This document shows, piece after piece, positions 1-5,551 of a stretch of 7,062 nt of DNA. The stretch covers positions 1 through 7,062 of the forward strand of contig JAIXYF010000364.1 of NCBI GenBank assembly GCA_027490345.1, written 5' to 3'. This stretch comes from Novosphingobium sp. GTDB taxonomy: Bacteria; Pseudomonadota; Alphaproteobacteria; Sphingomonadales; Sphingomonadaceae. The notes below the pieces were generated by a model, which saw only the letters and a program-made list of their open reading frames with translations, searched no databases and was not told the origin of the DNA. The position numbers and the translations under genes are program-made. Position 1 is the stretch's first letter, and every line of letters starts with the position of its first letter.

Positions 1-314
1 GCGCCTTCGCTGCTGTCGACCAGCAGGATCACGCCGTCCACCATGGAGAGGATACGCTCCACCTCGCCGCCGAAATCGGCGTGGCCGGGCGTGTCGACGA
101 TGTTGATGCGGGTGCCTTCCCATTCGACCGAGGTGCACTTGGCCAGAATGGTGATCCCGCGCTCCTTTTCGAGGTCGTTCGAATCCATCGCGCGTTCTTC
201 CACGCGCTGGTTGTCGCGGAACGTGCCGGACTGGCGGAACAACTGGTCCACCAGTGTGGTCTTGCCATGGTCGACGTGCGCGATGATCGCGATATTGCGC
301 TGGGATTGGGACAT
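1..314 (-). CDS. typA: Translational GTPase TypA/BipA, N-terminal part (cut by window edge)
   Basis: This is the first 104 codons of the TypA/BipA GTPase, an EF-G-like factor that binds the ribosome and supports large-subunit assembly and growth under stress or cold (family knowledge). The GTP-binding signatures are all visible: G1 as AHVDHGKT at residues 12-19, the switch I threonine in ERGITI at about residue 55, and G3 as DTPGH at 74-78, followed by FGGEVER. SNDLEKERGITILAK is close to word-for-word E. coli TypA. The G4 motif and later domains lie beyond the left edge. I chose the ATG at 314 because the homologous N-terminus begins just before RNIAIIAHVDHGKT and a GAAAG lies 7 bases upstream. 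An in-frame ATG at 335 would add seven residues (MSIESVF) but has no good ribosome binding site. The gene is divergent from the DUF805 gene to its right. The identity is very secure; the start is less so. Confidence 0.96.
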   Translation of the reverse strand, partial: MSQSQRNIAIIAHVDHGKTTLVDQLFRQSGTFRDNQRVEERAMDSNDLEKERGITILAKCTSVEWEGTRINIVDTPGHADFGGEVERILSMVDGVILLVDSSEG

Positions 315-422
315 GAAAACGCTTTCGATAGACATCTCGGGTTCGGCGCGCACCGCAGGCACCACACCGTGCCCAGCGTGTCGGCCGGGACATGGGCGCG
401 CGCTTACCTGTAATTGTGCGTT

Positions 423-467
423 GCGGCAAGGGCGCGTGGTGGGCATTGCACGGGCAGACCTTGCCGC
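423..467. repeat. 9-bp perfect inverted repeat in the typA/DUF805 divergent gap
   Basis: The arms GCGGCAAGG (423-431) and CCTTGCCGC (459-467) are exact reverse complements separated by 27 bases. They lie 55 bases before the start of the + strand DUF805 gene, inside the 207-base gap 315-521. That gap otherwise holds no gene and no promoter I can defend. The repeat could be a hairpin in the leader RNA of the DUF805 gene, a binding site for a dimeric regulator, or chance in GC-rich DNA. There is no T-run to make it a terminator. Confidence 0.35.
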
Positions 468-521
468 CCCCGCCGATTTGTGGCTCACCTGCGCATCAGG
501 AAACCCCAACGGGAGCGCGTG

Positions 522-938
522 ATGAACTGGATGCTCATGCCGTATCGGCGCTACTTCGAGTTTTCCGGCCGCTCGCGCCGCCGCGAATACTGGATGTTCG
601 TGCTGTTCTATGTGCTTGTGTTTGTGGGGTTGAACGCCGCGTTCGGCACCAACCAGGTCACGCGCACGCCCACCGGCTTTGGCTATGGCAGCCAGCTTGT
701 GGGCGGCGGCGGTCTGATCGGCGGCCTGTTCGCGCTGGCCAGCTTCGTGCCAGCACTGGCGCTTTCGGTGCGCCGCCTGCACGATCAGGATCGTTCAGGC
801 TGGCTGTTGCTGCTGGGCCTGATCCCGTTGTTCGGCGGCTTCGGGCTGTTCGTGTTCATGTGCCTCGAAGGCACGCGCGGCGCCAATCGCTTCGGCCCTG
901 ATCCCAAGGATCCGATGAGCGCAGAGGTTTTCCGCTAA
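522..938 (+). CDS. DUF805 family inner-membrane protein, first paralogue (138 aa)
   Basis: This is a small integral membrane protein of the DUF805 (YhaH/YhaI-like) family, whose function is unknown. Family hallmarks are visible: the N-terminal WMLMPYRRY and FSGRSRRREYW at residues 3-24, VRRLHDQDRSGW at 83-94, and NRFGPDP at 122-128 near the C-terminus. Hydrophobic segments at about residues 25-41, 62-82 and 95-115 suggest three or more membrane passes, with charged RR clusters beside them. The ATG at 522 was chosen because the conserved N-terminus starts there and GGGAG (511-515) sits six bases upstream; the open frame extends further upstream but without family sequence. Its TAA overlaps the stop codon of the convergent ybbP gene by four bases. 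A second copy lies at 5087-5500. The two share most residues at both ends and differ in the middle (residues about 40-75), which here is rich in Gly and Thr. Family membership is secure, role unknown. Confidence 0.9.
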   Translation: MNWMLMPYRRYFEFSGRSRRREYWMFVLFYVLVFVGLNAAFGTNQVTRTPTGFGYGSQLVGGGGLIGGLFALASFVPALALSVRRLHDQDRSGWLLLLGLIPLFGGFGLFVFMCLEGTRGANRFGPDPKDPMSAEVFR

Positions 939-3490
939 AGCGCCCGCAAAGCCTCCGCCGGTCGGGTGCGCAGCACCGAAAGCGAACCCGCTACCGCCAG
1001 TGCCATCACCAGCGCGACTCCGCCTGCCAGTACGCCAAACACGCGGCCCCAATCCGGCGCCCATTCGAATTCGAACAACTGCACAATCACCAGCCACGCT
1101 GTGCCCCCGCCCAGCGCCAGCGCCACCGCGGCCAGCACCGCGCACAGCAGCGCATACTCCGCCGCCAGCAGCGCCAGCAATTGCCCCCGGCTTGCGCCCA
1201 GCACGCGCAGGATCACACTGTCATACTGCCGCGCCGCCCGCGCCGCTGCGATGGCGCCCGCCAGCACGGCAAGGCCTGCCAGCACCGCCACGCTGGCGGC
1301 CGCAAAGATCGCCGTGCCAACCTGCCCCAGCAGCGCGCGCGCCTGCCCCAGCACTGGCCCCACCTCGATCACCGAGCTTTCCGGCAGCGCCTTCACCAGC
1401 CCCGAAAGGATCGCGCGGCGAACTGCTTGGCGCTTTTCCGGCGCCGCGAGCGTGATCGTCGCGGCATAAGTATGCGGCGCGTCGGCCAGCGCATTGGGGC
1501 TGAACACGAGGCCATAGTTGAACCCGAACGAGGTCCAGTCGATCCGCCGCAGCGAAGCCACCCGCGCCTCGCGCTCGGTGCCCAGCAGGCTGATCCGCAC
1601 CGTGTCGCCCACCTTCAGCCCGATGGCTTTTGCCTGATCGGCGTCGACCGAAACCAGCGGCTCGCCCGCATAGTCCTGCGGCCACCAGCGCCCTTCGGTC
1701 AGTACGTTGCCCTGCGGCAGTTCGTCGGCATAGGTCAGCCCGCGGTCGCCGCGCAGCAGCCACGAACTTTCGGGAATCTCCTTCAGCGTCGCCACCTCGG
1801 TCATCGCCGTCTGTGGCCCGAAGGCCAACACCGCCCCGCGCATGGCCGGCACCATACGCACCGCCGCGCCGGGCGCCTTTTGCCGCACCAGCGCGCGGAA
1901 CGTGTCCTGTCCAGCGCCCCCCGGCACATCAAGCACGAAGTAATCCGGCGCCCGCTCGGGCACGCGCTGCGCGATGTTCGCGTCGATGCTGGTCTGCACC
2001 GCTGCCAGCATCACGAAGGCCGCCAGCGCAAAGCCCAGCGCCACCACCAGCGCCGAAGTCTGCGCGCCGGGCCGGTGCAGATTGCACAGCGCCATGCGCA
2101 GCAGGGGGAGGGAAGGCCGGGGCAGCCGCGCCGCGCCCCATGAAAGCCCCCGCCCGATCAGCGCCAGCACCGCAAACACCGCCGCCGCGCCGCCGAGAAA
2201 GCCCGCCGCCAGCACCGGCTGCGGCGATGTCAGCACGGCAAGGCCCGCAATCCCGCTCAGCCCCAGCCCCACCGGCAGCGCCCACAGCGGCACGCGCCAA
2301 CCGGCCCCCACAGGCGCCACCCGCGCGCGCAGCAAGGCCATCGCCGGCACCCGCCGCGCGTCCAGCAAAGGCGGCGCAGCAAAGGTCAGCGCGATCAGCA
2401 GGCCATAAGCGCTCGCCACTGCCAGCGCGGGCGCATCCACGGTAAAGCCCGGCGGGATCGGCAGCAGCCCTTCCAGCGCCCGCGCCAGCAGCGGCGTGAT
2501 GCCCACGCCCAGCATCAGACCCAGCGCAATCGCCGCCCCAGCCGCTGCCGCAATCTGCAGCAGGAAGATCCGCACAATATCGCCAGATTGCGCACCCAGA
2601 ATCTTCAGCGTCGCAATGCTCGCCCGCCGCATTTCGAGGTAGGAGGAAACGCCCCCCGCAATGCCGATGCCCGCAATCCCCAGCGCGGCCAGTGCCACCA
2701 GCACCAGAAACTGCCCCATGCGCGAAACGAACCGGTCCAGCCCCGGCGAGGCCTTGTCACGCGTGCGCACCTGAAAGCCGCTGCTGGCAAACCGCGTCTT
2801 CAAATCCTTGGCCAGTGCTGCCGGATCAGCCTCGGCGCGCAGCCGCAGCCGATATTTCCACCGCGCCATGCTGCCCACTTGCACCAGTCCCGATGCCTTG
2901 AGGGCCTCTTCGCTGACGATCACCGTCGGCCCCAGCGCAAAGCCTTCGGAAAGGCGGTCTGGCTCGCCCGCGATCACGCCGCCGATCACCAGTTCGGCCT
3001 GCCCGATCTTCAGGCGGTCGCCCGCTTTCACGCCCAGCCGGTCGCCCACGCCGGGATCGATCCACGCGGTCATGCCGGTGGGCGCACCGGCCTTTCGCCC
3101 GCCTGTCACCGTGAACGCGCCATAGAGCGGCCAGCGCGCATCCACCGCCTTCAGCCCCACGGGCACGGCATCGTCTGTGCTTTCGGCCCGGCGCGCCATC
3201 GCCTGCAGCCGCGTACCTTGCGAAACCGCCCCCAGTGCCCGCATCGCTGCCAGTTCGTCCGGCGCGGCTTCGCGCCCCGCCAGCGTCAATTCCAGATCTC
3301 CGCCCAGCATGGCTTGCCCGCGCGCCGCCAGTTCGCGTTCGATCCCGCTGGTCAGCGTGCCGATAGCCGAAAGCGCCGCCGTCCCCAGCACAAGACACAC
3401 GATCAGCAGGCGCAGGCCCCGGAAGCGCCAGTCCAGCCCCCGCCGGGCGAGGCGCCACGCCAAAGTCCAATCTTGCGCCCAACGGCTCAC
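935..3490 (-). CDS. ybbP: ABC transporter permease, FtsX/MacB-like, YbbP type (851 aa)
   Basis: This is the membrane subunit of a type VII (mechanotransmission) ABC transporter. It has the duplicated FtsX layout of YbbP: a first membrane helix at about 28-47, a large periplasmic domain (about 48-256), three helices (about 259-283, 306-332, 355-377), two linking helices (about 404-449), then helix 478-500, a second periplasmic domain (about 501-720) and three final helices (about 725-750, 772-802, 815-838). That makes about ten helices. The typical FtsX cytoplasmic coupling motifs appear twice, LKILGAQ at 295-301 and LRVLGAS at 761-767, and the end RTRPAEALRAL is characteristic. It starts with GTG, and the start overlaps the ybbA stop as GTGA, so the two are translationally coupled. 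Length is close to that of E. coli YbbP (about 800). Such permeases do not usually form a classical transport channel; they couple ATP hydrolysis to periplasmic movement. Its partner is probably the divergent TesA-like hydrolase. The substrate is not known from sequence. Confidence 0.9.
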   Translation of the reverse strand: MSRWAQDWTLAWRLARRGLDWRFRGLRLLIVCLVLGTAALSAIGTLTSGIERELAARGQAMLGGDLELTLAGREAAPDELAAMRALGAVSQGTRLQAMARRAESTDDAVPVGLKAVDARWPLYGAFTVTGGRKAGAPTGMTAWIDPGVGDRLGVKAGDRLKIGQAELVIGGVIAGEPDRLSEGFALGPTVIVSEEALKASGLVQVGSMARWKYRLRLRAEADPAALAKDLKTRFASSGFQVRTRDKASPGLDRFVSRMGQFLVLVALAALGIAGIGIAGGVSSYLEMRRASIATLKILGAQSGDIVRIFLLQIAAAAGAAIALGLMLGVGITPLLARALEGLLPIPPGFTVDAPALAVASAYGLLIALTFAAPPLLDARRVPAMALLRARVAPVGAGWRVPLWALPVGLGLSGIAGLAVLTSPQPVLAAGFLGGAAAVFAVLALIGRGLSWGAARLPRPSLPLLRMALCNLHRPGAQTSALVVALGFALAAFVMLAAVQTSIDANIAQRVPERAPDYFVLDVPGGAGQDTFRALVRQKAPGAAVRMVPAMRGAVLAFGPQTAMTEVATLKEIPESSWLLRGDRGLTYADELPQGNVLTEGRWWPQDYAGEPLVSVDADQAKAIGLKVGDTVRISLLGTEREARVASLRRIDWTSFGFNYGLVFSPNALADAPHTYAATITLAAPEKRQAVRRAILSGLVKALPESSVIEVGPVLGQARALLGQVGTAIFAAASVAVLAGLAVLAGAIAAARAARQYDSVILRVLGASRGQLLALLAAEYALLCAVLAAVALALGGGTAWLVIVQLFEFEWAPDWGRVFGVLAGGVALVMALAVAGSLSVLRTRPAEALRAL

Positions 3491-4185
3491 GTCGCGCTGT
3501 CCGCGATGATCCGTCCGTCTTCCAGCCGCACGATCCGCCCGCAGCGCGCGGCAAGCGCCTCGTCATGCGTCACCATCAGCAACGTTGCGCCTGCCCCCGC
3601 CACTTGCGCAAACAGCAGGTCTGCCACGGCCTCGCCATTGGCATGGTCCAGATTGCCGGTCGGCTCATCGGCAAAGACCAGCGCGGGGCGGGGGGCCAGC
3701 GCACGGGCAATCGCCACGCGCTGCTGCTCTCCGCCCGAAAGCTGCGCCGGATAATGCTCCAGCCGGTGGCCAAGGCCCACTGCCTCCAGCGCGGCGCGCG
3801 CCTGCGGCCCCGCTTCGCGCATTCCCGCCAGTTCCAGCGGTGTCGCCACGTTTTCCAGCGCGGTCATCGTCGGCAGCAAGTGAAACGCCTGCAGCACCAC
3901 CCCGATCCGCCCGCGCCGCGCGGCGGCGAGCGCATCTTCGGAAAGGCCCATGAAATCCTGGCCCCCCACGCTGATTGCGCCGCCGCCTGCGCGCTCCAGC
4001 CCTGCCAGCACCGCCAGCAGCGAACTTTTGCCCGAACCCGATGGCCCCAGCAGCGCGACTGTCTCGCCCGGCATCACGCGCAGGCTCACCCCGCGCAGCA
4101 CGTCCACCCGCGCCTCGCCCTCGCCAAGGCTGAGCGTGATATTCTGGGCGTCAATGACGGGCGAACCGGGGGAAGGACTTGTCAC
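3487..4185 (-). CDS. ybbA: ABC transporter ATP-binding protein, YbbA/LolD-like (232 aa)
   Basis: This is the cytoplasmic ATPase that partners the YbbP-like permease downstream. All ABC motifs are present: Walker A GPSGSGKSS at 47-55, Q-loop Gln at 99 (VVLQAFHLLP), signature LSGGEQQR at 149-156, Walker B LVFADEP at 169-175, D-loop NLD, and the switch His at 207 (VTHDEA). The wording ADEPTGNLD and QAFHLLPTMTALENV belongs to the MacB/LolD/YbbA group. The GTG at 4185 is taken as start: it lies just before the first beta-strand (IDAQNITLSLGEG), and the only longer in-frame start would run into the divergent tesA gene. No convincing ribosome binding site precedes it. A TATGCC at 4202-4197 could be a -10 element giving a very short leader, but its -35 is poor. 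Loss-of-function residues are not seen, so it should be an active ATPase. LolD is the main alternative name; context with tesA and a duplicated permease favours YbbA. Confidence 0.9.
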   Translation of the reverse strand: MTSPSPGSPVIDAQNITLSLGEGEARVDVLRGVSLRVMPGETVALLGPSGSGKSSLLAVLAGLERAGGGAISVGGQDFMGLSEDALAAARRGRIGVVLQAFHLLPTMTALENVATPLELAGMREAGPQARAALEAVGLGHRLEHYPAQLSGGEQQRVAIARALAPRPALVFADEPTGNLDHANGEAVADLLFAQVAGAGATLLMVTHDEALAARCGRIVRLEDGRIIADSAT

Positions 4186-4207
4186 CAGCGGACTTTGGCA
4201 TAGACCC

Positions 4208-4222
4208 GTTGCATCAAGCAAC
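4208..4222. promoter_or_regulatory. Inverted repeat centred in the ybbA/tesA divergent promoter region
   Basis: The 68 bases between the two divergent starts (4186-4253) must hold both promoters. At their midpoint is the perfect dyad GTTGC-ATCAA-GCAAC, with five-base arms and a five-base centre. A symmetric site placed this way could be an operator controlling both genes at once. The arms are short, so chance is quite possible, and no named regulator can be assigned. Promoter boxes on either strand are too weak to call. Confidence 0.3.
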
Positions 4223-4253
4223 ACGCCTGCCCTTTTGAACCTTGGGGATTCCC

Positions 4254-4940
4254 ATGCGCCGCCTTCTGCCGCTCCTCGTCCTGATCCTCGCTGCCTGTTC
4301 GCAAAGCGCCCCGACACCGGAAGCGCCCAACGCTCAGGCCAGCACATCCTTGCAAATCCCCGCCGATGCCCCGGTGATCCTCGCGTTCGGAGACAGCCTC
4401 TACGCCGGATACCGCCTTGCGCCCGGTCAGGGCTATCCGCCTCGCCTTGAAGCCGCGCTGGGTGCCAGCGGCGTGCAAGCGCGCGTGGTGAACGCGGGCG
4501 TTTCGGGCGATACCACCGCGGCGGCCCGCGCGCGGCTGGCCTTCACGCTCGACAACCAGAAAGTGAAGCCTGCGCTCGTCATGGTCGGGCTCGGCGGGAA
4601 TGACATGCTGCGCGGACTTCCACCGGCAGAGACCCGCGCCAACCTCGATGCCATCCTTACCGAACTGGAACAGCGCCAGATCCCGGCCATGCTGACGGGC
4701 ATGCTCGCCGCGCCCAACATGGGGCAGGATTATGTCAGCGCTTTCAATCCGATCTTCCCGGAGCTTGCCGTGAAACACAAGGCGCCGCTCATTCCCTTCT
4801 TCCTGCAAGCCGTGATCGGCAACGATGCGCTGATGCTCGATGATCACATCCACCCCAATCCCGAAGGCGTGAACAAGATCGTTGCCGCCACGCAGGACGA
4901 AGTCGCCAAGGCGCTCAAGGCCGCGATCACGCGCAAATAG
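4254..4940 (+). CDS. tesA: TesA-type SGNH esterase/lysophospholipase, predicted lipoprotein (228 aa)
   Basis: This is an exported GDSL/SGNH hydrolase of the arylesterase/acyl-CoA thioesterase I/lysophospholipase L1 family, which cleaves acyl esters and thioesters. The catalytic blocks are in order: FGDSL with nucleophile Ser48, NAGVSGDTT with oxyanion Gly85, LGGND with Asn116, and DDHIHPN giving Asp197 and His200. The N-terminus is a lipoprotein signal: MRR, a hydrophobic stretch, then the lipobox LAAC with Cys15. Residue +2 is Ser, which would favour outer-membrane sorting by the rule known from E. coli. A Pro/Ala/Ser-rich tether (about 16-39) leads to the folded domain. The ATG at 4254 has GGGGA six bases upstream; a TTG at 4242 would add four residues. 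It is divergent from ybbA, the same order as tesA-ybbA-ybbP in E. coli, where TesA is a soluble periplasmic enzyme. Substrate preference cannot be read from sequence. Confidence 0.92.
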   Translation: MRRLLPLLVLILAACSQSAPTPEAPNAQASTSLQIPADAPVILAFGDSLYAGYRLAPGQGYPPRLEAALGASGVQARVVNAGVSGDTTAAARARLAFTLDNQKVKPALVMVGLGGNDMLRGLPPAETRANLDAILTELEQRQIPAMLTGMLAAPNMGQDYVSAFNPIFPELAVKHKAPLIPFFLQAVIGNDALMLDDHIHPNPEGVNKIVAATQDEVAKALKAAITRK

Positions 4941-4944
4941 CCCG

Positions 4945-4961
4945 CTCTCCTTCAAGGAGGG
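4945..4961. terminator. Weak hairpin just after tesA
   Basis: Five to twenty-one bases after the tesA stop codon is the dyad CTCTCC-TTCAA-GGAGGG, a six-pair stem (one G-T pair) with a five-base loop. It is followed by GGCC, not by a T-run. It may be a weak terminator, or a relic of the same G/C-rich palindrome type seen whole at 5511-5532. The rest of the 146-base gap (4941-5086) shows no gene and only the ribosome binding site of the next one. Confidence 0.3.
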
Positions 4962-5070
4962 GGCCTTGCGAAAAGGGACGCGCGCCGCCCATTGCGGACC
5001 TATCTCCTTGCAAGTCCCTCACATTCATGGCTCATTCCCGCCGGGTCGGCGCGCTGCCCGCGCGCCATGA

Positions 5071-5077
5071 AGGGGGA
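5071..5077 (+). promoter_or_regulatory. Ribosome binding site fixing the start of the second DUF805 gene
   Basis: AGGGGGA lies nine bases before the ATG at 5087, which begins the conserved MEWMLMPYRRY sequence. The open frame continues upstream to an ATG at 5027, but that extension has no family similarity and would place this purine-rich site inside the gene. The site therefore supports 5087 as the true start. Confidence 0.65.
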
Positions 5078-5086
5078 AAATCACAG

Positions 5087-5500
5087 ATGGAATGGATGCT
5101 CATGCCCTATCGGCGCTATGCCGATTTCTCGGGCCGTTCGTGCCGCCGCGAATACTGGATGTTCACGCTGCTTTCGGTGCTCGTCGCGTTCGGCGCCGTT
5201 GTGGTGATGCTGGCAGGCGGCGTTGCGGCGGGGAATAGCGGTGAGGGGTCAGGCCCGCTGTTCTGGCTTGGCTTCGGCATTCTCGGCCTCTGGGTGCTCG
5301 CCTCGATCATCCCCTCGATCGCGGTGCAGGTGCGCCGTTTTCACGATCAGGATCGCTCGGGCTGGATGATCCTGCTGGGCTTCATTCCTTATGTCGGCAG
5401 CATCATCGTGTTCGTGTTCATGTGCCTCAAGGGTACGCAGGGCTCCAACCGGTTCGGCCCCGATCCGCTCGATCCCTCGAACGTGGATGTCTTCAACTAA
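5087..5500 (+). CDS. DUF805 family inner-membrane protein, second paralogue (137 aa)
   Basis: This is the paralogue of the gene at 522-938, with the same architecture: N-terminal WMLMPYRRY and FSGRSCRREYW (3-24), VRRFHDQDRSGW (82-93), FVFMCLKGT and NRFGPDPLDP near the end. By eye, 22 of the first 26 residues and about 37 of the last 56 match the other copy, while residues about 30-75 have diverged. Hydrophobic stretches at about 25-48, 58-82 and 93-114 indicate three or more membrane helices. It follows tesA on the same strand after 146 bases and has its own good ribosome binding site, so it may be transcribed from tesA or by itself. Its 3' end faces recF, with a strong palindrome between them. 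The function of DUF805 is unknown. Both copies are intact, with no frameshift, so neither looks like a decaying duplicate. Confidence 0.9.
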   Translation: MEWMLMPYRRYADFSGRSCRREYWMFTLLSVLVAFGAVVVMLAGGVAAGNSGEGSGPLFWLGFGILGLWVLASIIPSIAVQVRRFHDQDRSGWMILLGFIPYVGSIIVFVFMCLKGTQGSNRFGPDPLDPSNVDVFN

Positions 5501-5510
5501 GGCACTTCCT

Positions 5511-5532
5511 CCCCTCCCGCCTGCGGGAGGGG
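5511..5532. repeat. GC-rich REP-like palindrome between convergent genes
   Basis: The arms CCCCTCCCGC (5511-5520) and GCGGGAGGGG (5523-5532) are perfect reverse complements with two bases between them, in practice a nine-pair stem with a four-base loop. A G-rich tail (about 5534-5543) follows. It sits between the stops of the second DUF805 gene and recF, which converge here. There is no T-run on either strand, so it is not a textbook intrinsic terminator, but a stem this strong could still stop or protect transcripts from both sides. I believe palindromes of this wording are dispersed in many alphaproteobacterial genomes; that is from memory. Confidence 0.7.
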
Positions 5533-5551
5533 CCGGGGGTGGGCATGCCGG

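Noticed and set aside
43..522. Open frames on the + strand across typA and the divergent gap
   Set aside because: They overlap the strongly conserved BipA GTPase domain on the - strand and have no family sequence of their own.
1181..2445. Long + strand open frames across ybbP (for example 1181-2143 and 1630-2445)
   Set aside because: They are rich in Arg, Pro, Ala and His with low-complexity composition, as expected from antisense of a high-GC gene; the ybbP frame has clear FtsX motifs throughout.
2588..3754. A 388-codon + strand open frame crossing ybbP and ybbA
   Set aside because: It spans the junction of two well-supported genes on the other strand and shows no domain or plausible ribosome binding site.
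4186..4347. An extended ybbA start at 4347
   Set aside because: It would overlap the first 94 bases of the divergent tesA gene, including its start and signal peptide, and the added residues show no ABC family similarity.
4182..4955. A 257-codon open frame on the - strand antisense to tesA
   Set aside because: It mirrors the tesA coding frame in GC-rich DNA, has no recognisable domain, and tesA on the other strand has a complete catalytic set and signal peptide.
4974..5020. Inverted pair AGGGAC / GTCCCT in the tesA-DUF805 gap
   Set aside because: Arms of only six bases about 35 apart are expected by chance, and nothing nearby supports a function.
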